DNA of 64,000 nucleotides, taken from the NCBI RefSeq assembly GCF_025144465.1, contig NZ_CP083553.1, forward strand, positions 1,610,001 through 1,674,000. Direction: 5' to 3'. Shown here one piece after another: positions 7,810 to 15,321 of this stretch. Position 1 is the first letter of the stretch. Each line of letters starts with the position of its first letter. The position numbers were made by a program, and so were the translations under genes. This DNA is from Leisingera sp. S132 (GTDB taxonomy: Bacteria; Pseudomonadota; Alphaproteobacteria; Rhodobacterales; Rhodobacteraceae). Below the pieces are notes generated by a model that was given only the letters and a program-made list of their open reading frames with translations, searched no databases and was not told where the DNA came from.

Positions 7810-9633
7810 TCAGTCGGCCTGATACCACCAGACGTCTGGCATGAACTCTGTCCGATCGCCGTAGATCGGCAGCCTGTCCGGGAACCGCATTTCCTTGATG
7901 TGGGCGATACGGCCGGTATCAAAGCTCCAGAACGGAATGACATAGCGCCCGGCGGTCAGCACCCGGTCCAGTGCCCGCACCGCTGCGGTGAAATCCTCAG
8001 GCTCGGTTGCGGTCAGCATTGCGTCAATCATCGCCTCTGCCGCCGGGCTGTCCATGCCCATCAGGTTGCGGCTGCCGGGCTGATCCACACCGCCACTGCC
8101 CCAGTAATAGCGCTGCTCGTTGCCGGGGCTCAGCGACAGTTCCCGGCGGAACCGGGTGAGGTCGAAGTCATAGGTGTTCTCCCGTTCGGCATATTGCGCG
8201 TTGTCCACGGTCTCGGCCGTCAGTGTGATGCCCAGCCGCTCCAGCGCGCGGGCGTAGATTTCGGTGACCGTTTTCATCTCGCCGTCGCCCTGACGGATCA
8301 GAACGCTGAGCTCCAGCGGTGTGCCTTCTGCGTTGCGCAGCACGCCACCAGTGACGGTCCAGCCAGCGTCCTCCAGCAGTTTCATCGCCTTGCGCAGGTT
8401 GCCGCGGTTGCGCTTGCTGCCGTCGCCCTGGGGCAAGGTGTATCCCTCCAGAGTGCCGGGCAGCAGGCTGTCCTGGAATGGTTCCAGCAGCGCGCGCACT
8501 TTGGCTTCTGCCGCCCCGGGCCGCATTCCCAGAGCCGAGCCGGAGAAATAGGAGGCGATGCGCTGCTGGGCGCCACCCGTCACGGTGCCGTTGATGTACT
8601 CGAAATTGAAGGCCAGCAGCATCGCCTCTCGCACCCGCCAGTCATCCAGCGGCGCGCGGCGGGTGTTCATCACCAGCCCGGTCATGCCGGAGGGGCGCTG
8701 GTGCGGGATCTCGCTCTTGACCACGTCGCCGCGGATGATCGCGGGGAATCTGTAGACGCTGTCCCATTTGTCAGCATTGAACTCGCGCAATGCGCTCAGT
8801 TCACCCGCCTTGAAGGCCTCGAACAAAACCGTTTCATCACCAAAGAAGTCGATGCGCAGCTCATCGAAATTCTGGGTGCCGCGGCGCAGGGGCAGATCCT
8901 TGCCCCAATAGTCCGGGTTGCGGGTGAGGGTGACAAAGCGGCCGGGTTCAAATTCAGCCACCGTATAGGGACCGGTGCCTATTGGCGCCCCTGCCGCTTC
9001 GTCTGTGCCGAACTCCTTATCCGCCCATTGCGCCTTCTGGAGGATCGGGCGCAGGCCGGCGATCAGCGCCAGTTCCCGGTCCTCAACGTTGAAGGTCAGG
9101 CGGATGCTGCGCGGTCCGGATTGTTCGATGCTCTCCACCTTGGTCCAGAACCCGCGGTAGCGCGGGTGGCCTTTGGTGCCCAATGTCTCATAGGACCAGA
9201 TCACATCTTCGACGGTCACCGGGCTGCCATCAGAGAATCGGGCCTCCTGCCGCAGGGTGAATTCTACCCAGGAACGGTCCTCGGGCACCTCAATCGATTC
9301 GGCCAAAAGACCGTAAAGGGTGAACGGCTCGTCCCAGGAGCGGCCCATCAGACTCTCGTATCCCCAGAACCTCAGCTGCCACGGAGAGGTCCCTTTGAGG
9401 GTGAACGGGTTGAGGCTGTCAAAGCCTCCGGTGTTGCCGAACACAACTTTGCCGCCCTTTGGCGCGTCCGGGTTCGCATAGGGTAAAGACACAAAATCCG
9501 GTGGCAGTGCGGGGTCGCCGTACATAGCTATGCCATGGGCCGATTCTGCCAGCGCATAATTCGCGGTAATTGCCAGGGTGATTCCAGCCAGTGCCGCGTG
9601 AAGAGTCCGGAAATTTTCTTTTCGCTGATTCAC
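7810..9633 (-). CDS. Extracellular solute-binding protein family 5 (peptide type)
   Basis: 607 residues with a cleavable signal peptide ending near AANYALA/E at residue 29. The mature chain has the SBP_bac_5 layout: KGGKVVFGNTGGFDSLNPF near the N-terminus, then RFSDGSPVTVEDVIWSYE, the classical family signature. Such proteins deliver oligopeptides to ABC importers in the periplasm; length and motifs resemble YejA. No permease or ATPase gene adjoins it, so it either works with a transporter encoded elsewhere or serves as an orphan receptor. Confidence 0.85.
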   Translation of the reverse strand: MNQRKENFRTLHAALAGITLAITANYALAESAHGIAMYGDPALPPDFVSLPYANPDAPKGGKVVFGNTGGFDSLNPFTLKGTSPWQLRFWGYESLMGRSWDEPFTLYGLLAESIEVPEDRSWVEFTLRQEARFSDGSPVTVEDVIWSYETLGTKGHPRYRGFWTKVESIEQSGPRSIRLTFNVEDRELALIAGLRPILQKAQWADKEFGTDEAAGAPIGTGPYTVAEFEPGRFVTLTRNPDYWGKDLPLRRGTQNFDELRIDFFGDETVLFEAFKAGELSALREFNADKWDSVYRFPAIIRGDVVKSEIPHQRPSGMTGLVMNTRRAPLDDWRVREAMLLAFNFEYINGTVTGGAQQRIASYFSGSALGMRPGAAEAKVRALLEPFQDSLLPGTLEGYTLPQGDGSKRNRGNLRKAMKLLEDAGWTVTGGVLRNAEGTPLELSVLIRQGDGEMKTVTEIYARALERLGITLTAETVDNAQYAERENTYDFDLTRFRRELSLSPGNEQRYYWGSGGVDQPGSRNLMGMDSPAAEAMIDAMLTATEPEDFTAAVRALDRVLTAGRYVIPFWSFDTGRIAHIKEMRFPDRLPIYGDRTEFMPDVWWYQAD

Positions 9634-9668
9634 AACAATCCCGCTCTGCCCTTATTTTCTTGCCTCCG

Positions 9669-9690
9669 CACGCTACGTGCGCTTTTTCGT
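9669..9690 (+). repeat. Short hairpin with T-rich tail
   Basis: CGCACG, a three-base loop and CGTGCG form a compact six-base-pair hairpin at about 9669-9681, followed on the plus strand by CTTTTTCG. It lies between the divergent solute-binding gene and the small RNA candidate. It could stop antisense transcription or act as an operator; its tail fits a weak plus-strand terminator. Confidence 0.35.
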
Positions 9691-9707
9691 CTTTTCAAAC
9701 TTTTAGC

Positions 9708-9736
9708 TTGGACGAAAGCCGGAAATTGCTTATAAA
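9708..9736 (+). promoter_or_regulatory. Sigma-70 type promoter of the small RNA candidate
   Basis: TTGGAC at 9708-9713 and TATAAA at 9731-9736 are separated by exactly 17 bases. This is among the best housekeeping promoter matches in the window. The predicted start is near 9743, and only the short RNA below follows before a terminator. Confidence 0.6.
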
Positions 9737-9742
9737 GGGATC

Positions 9743-9817
9743 ACTGCTCGATAGGTTTCTTGCCTGTATGAAACCTGCCTCAATAACTAACGCCCGCCTT
9801 GTGCGGGCGTTTTTTTC
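9743..9817 (+). ncRNA. Candidate small RNA of about 75 nt
   Basis: The segment starts seven bases after a strong promoter and ends in a rho-independent terminator. It can fold into a 5' hairpin (AGGTTTC 9753-9759 with GAAACCT 9770-9776, loop TTGCCTGTAT), an unpaired linker and the terminator stem. No convincing protein is encoded. Promoter, two hairpins and T-run in 110 bases form the standard layout of a trans-acting small RNA. I cannot place it in a known family. Confidence 0.55.
9789..9816 (+). terminator. Rho-independent terminator
   Basis: A nine-base stem, AACGCCCGC at 9789-9797 and GCGGGCGTT at 9803-9811, with loop CTTGT and a run of seven T residues starting at 9810. It is a textbook intrinsic terminator on the plus strand and closes the small RNA candidate. 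Confidence 0.8.
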
Positions 9818-9953
9818 TGCCCGTTTCTCTCTTTTTACAAGTGGTGAAAATGGCAGGAATGACCTCTGCGGCATCCGTAGTCTTACGCGTTTCTTTTGCA
9901 TCTGCAGCATGGCACAGTGATGGCAGATTCAGTCAGTCATGAGGTAGGACGCG

Positions 9954-10727
9954 ATGACCTTGCAAGGAAAGACCGCCGTTATCACCGGATCGAATTCAGG
10001 CATCGGCCTGGGGGTGGCCCGCGAGCTGGCACGGGCAGGGGCCAATGTGGTGCTGAACTCCTTCACCGACCGGGAGGAGGACCACGCGCTGGCAGCAGAA
10101 CTCGCCCGTGAGTTCAGCGTCAAGGCCCAGTACGTTCAGGCCGATATGTCCAAGGGCGCCGACTGCCGCGCGCTGATCGAAAAGGCAGGGGCCTGCGATA
10201 TCCTGGTGAACAACGCAGGCATTCAGCATGTGGCGCCGATCGACGCGTTTCCTCAGGAAAAGTGGGATGCGATCATTGCGATCAACATGAATTCGAATTT
10301 CCACACCATGGCAGCTGCACTGCCCGGGATGCGTGCGGCAGGCTGGGGCCGGATCGTAAACATTGCGTCAGCGCACGGGCTGACCGCCTCGCCCTACAAG
10401 GCCGCTTATGTGGCCGCCAAACACGGCGTGGTGGGCATGACCAAGACGGTTGCCCTGGAAACCGCGGAGGAGCCGATTACTTGCAATGCGATCTGCCCGG
10501 GCTATGTGCTGACGCCGCTGGTCGAGGCGCAGATCCCCGACACAATGGAGAAATACGGCATGGACCGGGAAGAGGTGATCAAGAAGGTCATGCTGGAGCG
10601 CCAGCCGAGCCGCGAGTTCGCCACGGTGGAGCAGCTGGGCGGCACCGCCGTGTTCCTGTGCTCGGACGCAGCCGCGCAGATCACCGGCACCACCATCAGC
10701 GTCGATGGCGGCTGGACCGCGCTGTAA
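9954..10727 (+). CDS. bdhA: D-3-hydroxybutyrate dehydrogenase
   Basis: 257 residues of the classical short-chain dehydrogenase family. The NAD-binding glycine motif is TGSNSGIGLG, the NNAG motif is at 86-89, and the catalytic residues are Ser139, Tyr152 and Lys156. The C-terminus SVDGGWTAL and the overall sequence fit 3-hydroxybutyrate dehydrogenase, which oxidises 3-hydroxybutyrate to acetoacetate when polyhydroxybutyrate is consumed. The patatin gene downstream on the same strand may belong to the same storage-polymer context. Confidence 0.85.
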   Translation: MTLQGKTAVITGSNSGIGLGVARELARAGANVVLNSFTDREEDHALAAELAREFSVKAQYVQADMSKGADCRALIEKAGACDILVNNAGIQHVAPIDAFPQEKWDAIIAINMNSNFHTMAAALPGMRAAGWGRIVNIASAHGLTASPYKAAYVAAKHGVVGMTKTVALETAEEPITCNAICPGYVLTPLVEAQIPDTMEKYGMDREEVIKKVMLERQPSREFATVEQLGGTAVFLCSDAAAQITGTTISVDGGWTAL

Positions 10728-10744
10728 ACGGTAGAGGAACCGGC

Positions 10745-10815
10745 GGGAGGGGGCCGGCCCCCTCTTGCCCCCCAAGGGGGCAATCACCCCCGGAGTATTT
10801 TCACAAAGGTGAAAC
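10745..10815. repeat. GC-rich double palindrome, REP-like intergenic element
   Basis: Between the dehydrogenase and patatin genes lie a perfect 18-base palindrome (GAGGGGGCCGGCCCCCTC) and a second hairpin (TTGCCCCC / GGGGGCAA), followed by CCCCCGGAGTATTTTCAC. The CCCGGAGTATTT block next to G/C-run hairpins resembles an intergenic repeat I remember from many roseobacter genomes. Only one copy is seen in this window. Confidence 0.45.
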
Positions 10816-10831
10816 AGGCAGGTGGCGTTTG

Positions 10832-11857
10832 GTGACACGGATTAATCTGGCTCTGCAGGGCGGCGGCGCGCATGGCGCGTTTACCTGGGGTGTGCTCGAC
10901 CGGCTTCTGGAGGAAGAGGGGATTGAGGTCGCGGGCATCACCGGGACCTCTGCCGGGGCACTGAACGGGGCGGCCTTCAAGGCCGGCATGGTTCAGGACG
11001 GGCGTTCGGGTGCCAAGGCCGCGCTGGACGGGCTCTGGGCGCGGATGGGCGGGGTTGGCGACATGCGGTTCAATCATTGGCTGACGCGGTTCGATGCGGT
11101 GGCCTGGGCGGGCGCACTGGAAGCGGCGATGCCGTTTTCGCCGCTGGAAAGCCTCAGCCAGGTGATCTCCCCCTATCACTACGGCCCGTTCTACAAGAAC
11201 CCGCTGCGGGAAGTGGTGGAAAAGTTCAACTTTGCCGAAGTCTGCGCCGGCGAAGGCCCGCAGCTGTTCATCTGCGCCACTTGCGTCCGCAGCGGCAAGA
11301 TCCGCATCTTCGAGGGGGAGGAGATCAGCACCGATGCGATTCTTGCCTCTGCCTGCCTGCCGGACCTGTTTCAGGCGGTGGAGATCGAAGACCCGGAGAC
11401 CGGCCGGCTGGAGGCCTATTGGGATGGCGGCTATACCGGCAACCCGGCGCTGTTTCCGCTGTTCCGCGAGGACCTGCCGGGGGATGTGGTGATCGTCAAC
11501 ATCAACCCGCTGGAGCGTGACGAGATCCCCAAGACCCCGCAGCAGATCCGCAACCGGGTGAACGAGATCAGCTTCAATTCCTCGCTGCTGCGGGAGCTCA
11601 GGGCGATCAACTTCGTGCAGCGGCTGCTGGCCGATGGCACCATTCAGCAGGGGCGGATGAAAGAGGTGCGGGTGCATATGATCGCGGATGACGATCTGAT
11701 GACGCAGCTGTCGGTCACCACCAAGCTGTTCCCTGTGCCGCAGATCCTGGCACGGCTGAAGCAGGCAGGGCGGGATGCGGCAGAGGGGTTTCTGACCCAG
11801 AACCGGGAAAACCTTGGGGTGCGTTCGTCGGCTGATCTGCCGGCAATGTTCGGCTAG
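10832..11857 (+). CDS. Patatin-like phospholipase family protein
   Basis: 341 residues from GTG 10832, chosen because GGTGG lies a few bases upstream and the family N-terminus (TRINLALQGGGAHG) begins here. The oxyanion motif QGGGAHGAF, the nucleophile elbow GTSAG with Ser40, and the partner aspartate in WDGGYTGNP (Asp198) form a complete Ser-Asp dyad. It should hydrolyse acyl esters in the cytoplasm or at the membrane. Next to 3-hydroxybutyrate dehydrogenase, a link to polyhydroxybutyrate granule turnover is possible but not shown. Its stop shares CTAG with the convergent DUF502 gene. Confidence 0.85.
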   Translation: MTRINLALQGGGAHGAFTWGVLDRLLEEEGIEVAGITGTSAGALNGAAFKAGMVQDGRSGAKAALDGLWARMGGVGDMRFNHWLTRFDAVAWAGALEAAMPFSPLESLSQVISPYHYGPFYKNPLREVVEKFNFAEVCAGEGPQLFICATCVRSGKIRIFEGEEISTDAILASACLPDLFQAVEIEDPETGRLEAYWDGGYTGNPALFPLFREDLPGDVVIVNINPLERDEIPKTPQQIRNRVNEISFNSSLLRELRAINFVQRLLADGTIQQGRMKEVRVHMIADDDLMTQLSVTTKLFPVPQILARLKQAGRDAAEGFLTQNRENLGVRSSADLPAMFG

Positions 11858-12570
11858 GCGTCTTCTTTTTCCAGGACCTTCGGCTTCTTGCCGTTCTCCA
11901 CTGGTTTGGTGGGGTCCTTGGGGTTCGGGTAGACGAGGCCCGCTGAGATCACCAGTTTTGCCGAGTCCTCCACCGTCATGTCCAGTTCGATCACGTCCTC
12001 CTCCGGCACAAACAGCAGGAAGCCGGATGTGGGGTTCGGCGTGGTCGGGAGAAAGACGCTGACCAGCCCGCCACTGGTTTCCGCGCGCTTGGCAATCTCA
12101 CCCTTGGCATGGGTGGAGATGAAGCCGATGGCCCAGATGCCCTTGCGCGGGTATTGCACCAGGCAAGCCTTTTCAAAGCTGCGTTCGGATTGGGCAAAGA
12201 CGGTCTCGGAGATCTGCTTGATGCCGGAATAGACCGTGCGCACGACCGGCATCCGGTCCACCAGGCTTTCGGCAAAGGTGATCAGCGAGCGGCCAATGAT
12301 GCCCTTGGCGATCCAGCCGACGATGATGGTGAACAGCAGGAAGATGATCAGCCCGACGCCGCGCAGGTTGATGCCGATATACTGTTCGGGCCGGAAGGTG
12401 TGCGGCACCAGCGGCAGCACCACGCTGTCGATCCAGCCCATGACAGACCACAAGAGCCAGATGGTCAGCCCCACCGGCGCGATCACGACGATGCCCGTAA
12501 AGAAGGAGGCGCGCAGGCTGGCGAACAGGCCGCGGCGGCGTTGGGGTTCTTCGTCGAAGGGCGTGGTCAT
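11854..12570 (-). CDS. DUF502 membrane protein
   Basis: 238 residues with two strong membrane segments near the N-terminus (FFTGIVVIAPVGLTIWLLWSV and GVGLIIFLLFTIIVGWIAKG), a conserved RMPVVRTVYSGIKQI segment and a beta-rich soluble C-terminus with TTPNPTSGFLLFVP. These are the marks of DUF502, an inner-membrane family of unknown function found widely in bacteria and plants. The last 20 residues are lysine and proline rich. It is transcribed alone, convergent with the patatin gene. Confidence 0.85.
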   Translation of the reverse strand: MTTPFDEEPQRRRGLFASLRASFFTGIVVIAPVGLTIWLLWSVMGWIDSVVLPLVPHTFRPEQYIGINLRGVGLIIFLLFTIIVGWIAKGIIGRSLITFAESLVDRMPVVRTVYSGIKQISETVFAQSERSFEKACLVQYPRKGIWAIGFISTHAKGEIAKRAETSGGLVSVFLPTTPNPTSGFLLFVPEEDVIELDMTVEDSAKLVISAGLVYPNPKDPTKPVENGKKPKVLEKEDA

Positions 12571-12611
12571 AGATCAGTTTTCCAGGATTTCCGCGTGGAA
12601 CCTAGGCACTG

Positions 12612-12644
12612 TTTTGGGGCGGAGCAATGGTTTCCGCCCCAAAA
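12612..12644 (-). terminator. Hairpin after psuG, probable terminator
   Basis: A perfect 12-base stem, TTTTGGGGCGGA at 12612-12623 and TCCGCCCCAAAA at 12633-12644, starts 7 bases beyond the psuG stop. The A/T ends of the stem supply a short U stretch in either direction. Confidence 0.55.
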
Positions 12645-12650
12645 ATCAAC

Positions 12651-13565
12651 TCATTGTGCGAGATTGTTGAGTTCCTGTGCGATCTTTGCCGCCAGCCGCG
12701 CATTGTTGCGCACCAGTGCGATGTTCGCAGCAAGCGAGCGGCCTTCGGTCAGCTCGAAGATGCGGGACAGCAGGAAGGGGGTCACATCCTTGCCTGCGAC
12801 GCCTTGGGCATCTGCTTCGGACTGGGCCTGGGCAATCACCGGTGCCAGTTCCTCTGCCGCGATCTGGGCGTCTGCCGGGATCGGGTTGGCGACCAGCTGG
12901 CCGCCGGGCAGGCCCATGGCATGGCGGGTGGCATGGGCGCGGGCGATTTGCTCAGGCGTGTCCATGCGCAGCGGTGCTTTCAGCTCCGACTGGGCCGACC
13001 AGAAGGCGGGGAAGCTGTCCTGCCCGTAGGCAATCACTGGCACGCCTTGGGTTTCCAGCACTTCCAGCGTCTTCGGCAGGTCAAGGATTGCCTTGGCGCC
13101 TGCGGCAACCACGGTCACCGGGGTCTGCGCCAGCTCCAGCAGGTCGGCGGAGATGTCGAATGTGGTCTCAGCCCCCTTGTGGACGCCGCCGATGCCGCCG
13201 GTGGCAAAGACGGAGATGCCGGCCAGCCGCGCCGCAATCATGGTTGCTGCCACGGTGGTCGCGCCTGTGCCGCCAGTGGCGATACAGGCAGGCATGTCCG
13301 CGCGGGAGATCTTGGCAACGCCCTTGGCCTGACCCAGCGCCTGCAGCTGATCGGGTTCCAGACCTACATGCAGCACGCCATCAATCACTGCCATGGTGGC
13401 CGGCACGGCGCCGGCATCGCGGATGTCCTGCTCCACTTGTGCTGCGACCTCGACATTCTGCGGGTACGGCATGCCGTGGGTGATGATGGTGCTTTCCAGC
13501 GCAACAATAGCGCGGTTCTCGGCCTTGGCGGCCTGAACCTCTGACGAATACTGAATGTCGATCAA
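12651..13565 (-). CDS. psuG: Pseudouridine-5'-phosphate glycosidase
   Basis: 304 residues that closely follow PsuG: VALESTIITHGMPYPQN, the GGTGATTVAATM block, the FATGGIGGVH segment and VANPIP near the C-terminus. The enzyme splits pseudouridine 5'-phosphate into uracil and ribose 5-phosphate, using a metal ion and a catalytic lysine. No ATG is near the start. The best start is TTG 13565, whose TTGA overlaps the stop of psuK, with AGGAG about 10 bases upstream. This shows translational coupling with the kinase gene, and both act in one pathway. Confidence 0.9.
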   Translation of the reverse strand: MIDIQYSSEVQAAKAENRAIVALESTIITHGMPYPQNVEVAAQVEQDIRDAGAVPATMAVIDGVLHVGLEPDQLQALGQAKGVAKISRADMPACIATGGTGATTVAATMIAARLAGISVFATGGIGGVHKGAETTFDISADLLELAQTPVTVVAAGAKAILDLPKTLEVLETQGVPVIAYGQDSFPAFWSAQSELKAPLRMDTPEQIARAHATRHAMGLPGGQLVANPIPADAQIAAEELAPVIAQAQSEADAQGVAGKDVTPFLLSRIFELTEGRSLAANIALVRNNARLAAKIAQELNNLAQ

Positions 13566-14470
13566 AGCGGGGGTTCTCCTGAAACGTAGGTCGCCGCAGC
13601 CTTGAGGGCTGAGGCCAAAGCGGTCTTGCGGTCTTCGCCCCGTGCCTCGGCAACGATATGGGCGGCCATGAAGGTATCGCCTGCGCCGGTCACGCGGGCG
13701 ACGGTAACGCGGGGCGGGTGCAGGGTGATGGTGCCTTCGGCATCGGCCACGGTGGCAGAGGAACCGCCATCGGTGACCAGCACCCGTGCGGCACCACGGT
13801 CCAGCATCGCTGCAGCGGCGGTTTCGCTGTCGGTGAACTCCGCCTGGCACAGGATGCCGGCCTCTTCCAGGTTCACATAGAGCGTGCCGCGTGTGCGGGT
13901 CAGGAAGGGGCGCAGCCGTTCCGCCTTGCCCGGCGAAGCAGGCGCCACGCGCAGGTCGGCCTTGGCAAAGGCCGGGCTGGCGACGATGTCATCCAAGAGC
14001 GACAGGGTCAGGTTGCCGTCGAGCGCCACCTGGCCCTCATAGGGTGCGGCCTCGGTGCCCAGCGAGCCATCGGACAGCGGCCGCAGGATCTTGTCGCCTG
14101 CAGCTTCCAGCGAATGCGCGTCGGCAATGGCGGCAATCAGCCCGTTGGCGCCCTCGACAGCCATGTAGCGGTCGGTGGGCAGGTCCTCGGAGCGGTAGAT
14201 GTGATCGGTGATCAGGCCGAAGTGGCCGCACGCATGGATCAGCTCGTCACCTTCGGGGTCGCGGCCGACGGCAGTCAGCAGAGCCGGCTTCACGCCAAAG
14301 CGCGACAGGGTCATGGCGATGTTCATGGCAACGCCGCCGGGCAGCCGGGTGATGCGCCCGGGCATGTCCGATCCGCGCTGCATTTCACTGGTGCAGCGTC
14401 CGATAATGTCCCACAGGACCGACCCGATGCACAGGATGGCGGGTGTCTGAGAGTTTGGGGCTTGTGTCAT
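13562..14470 (-). CDS. psuK: PfkB-family carbohydrate kinase, probable pseudouridine kinase
   Basis: 302 residues with the PfkB fold: LPGGVAMNIAMTLSRFG near the N-terminus and the ATP/anion-hole signature VTGAGDTFMAAHIV near residue 268. The family phosphorylates sugars and nucleosides. Its coupling to psuG identifies the likely substrate as pseudouridine, so the pair converts pseudouridine to uracil and ribose 5-phosphate in the cytoplasm. No dedicated nucleoside importer adjoins it. The next upstream gene is 41 bases away and unrelated in function. Confidence 0.85.
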   Translation of the reverse strand: MTQAPNSQTPAILCIGSVLWDIIGRCTSEMQRGSDMPGRITRLPGGVAMNIAMTLSRFGVKPALLTAVGRDPEGDELIHACGHFGLITDHIYRSEDLPTDRYMAVEGANGLIAAIADAHSLEAAGDKILRPLSDGSLGTEAAPYEGQVALDGNLTLSLLDDIVASPAFAKADLRVAPASPGKAERLRPFLTRTRGTLYVNLEEAGILCQAEFTDSETAAAAMLDRGAARVLVTDGGSSATVADAEGTITLHPPRVTVARVTGAGDTFMAAHIVAEARGEDRKTALASALKAAATYVSGEPPL

Positions 14471-14511
14471 AATGACCTATTGCCGCCTTTGGCAGGCCTC
14501 TGCAAGCGGCA

Positions 14512-15321
14512 TCACCGGGTGGGCACCGCGAATGTCAGGGCAGCCCAAAGGCTTTCCCAAACGTAATCCTCGCCTGCCGGGGCAGGGCGCAGAACCACGG
14601 CGTCCAGCAGGTAGCTGTGCCCGGGGGCGACACTGACGATTGCCTCCCCCTTTTCATCCGTTGGTTGGGTGCTGATGGTAACGGCGCCATCCGGGGATTT
14701 GTCAAAGACTTCGATCTGGGCCTCCGGCCGGGGTTTGCCCTGGTACAGCACCCGGACCGGAAGCCCGCCCGCCATGTCATCCGTATAGGGATTGGCCAGG
14801 GCGACAATCTCCGTCTCCAGCCCGGCGGCCTGATCCGCCCCGCTGCCACTCCCGATTGCCACCAGCGCCTTGGCATGGCGGGTGTACTGCTCAGTAAACC
14901 CCGCATCCGGCAGCCCGCGCGCCCGGTGCTGCGTTTGGATGTCGCCAAAGGCCTTGTGATCAACGAAGGCCTGAAACTCCTCCCAGCTGTCGTAGGTGAT
15001 GGTCTGCGGCCGGGTCTGGTGGATCAGCACGGCCAGCCCGTCTGGCATAGGATCGCCGCTGAAGGCCGGCATATCCCCCATGCGGCCAATGTAGGGCAGG
15101 GCGGTTCCGCTCTGAAACACCTCGAACCGGGCGATGCGGTGATCCAAGTAGGGCTGCTCCGCCCCCTTGAACTCCTGACCGTTGCGCAGCTTTGCCACCA
15201 TGGTTTCCCCGGATTTAACTTGATATTTCTCCGGCTCAATCCAAAACTCGTGAGAGAGAACCGGCGCGGCGCCTAGGGTCAGCCCGGCACAGACAATAGA
15301 GCAGAACAGGCGGAATTGCAT
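14512..15321 (-). CDS. Exported DUF4198 protein, likely metal-transport related
   Basis: 269 residues from ATG 15321, with AAGGA seven bases upstream. A signal peptide (FCSIVCAGLTLGAAPVLS) leads to a mature N-terminus HEFWIEPEKYQVKSGET, typical of DUF4198 proteins. This family contains periplasmic components linked to nickel or cobalt uptake. The C-terminal half has Ig-like strands (LPVRVLYQGKPRPEAQIEVFD). Its start codon shares CATG with the start of the divergent HupE/UreJ-like gene, so the two genes form an unusually tight pair. A joint role in transition-metal uptake is inferred. Confidence 0.75.
   Translation of the reverse strand: MQFRLFCSIVCAGLTLGAAPVLSHEFWIEPEKYQVKSGETMVAKLRNGQEFKGAEQPYLDHRIARFEVFQSGTALPYIGRMGDMPAFSGDPMPDGLAVLIHQTRPQTITYDSWEEFQAFVDHKAFGDIQTQHRARGLPDAGFTEQYTRHAKALVAIGSGSGADQAAGLETEIVALANPYTDDMAGGLPVRVLYQGKPRPEAQIEVFDKSPDGAVTISTQPTDEKGEAIVSVAPGHSYLLDAVVLRPAPAGEDYVWESLWAALTFAVPTR

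Noticed and set aside
10262-11857. A 531-codon frame that would extend the patatin gene upstream through the dehydrogenase gene
   Set aside because: The part before 10832 is an out-of-frame reading of bdhA and the palindromic element; the patatin family N-terminus begins at GTG 10832.
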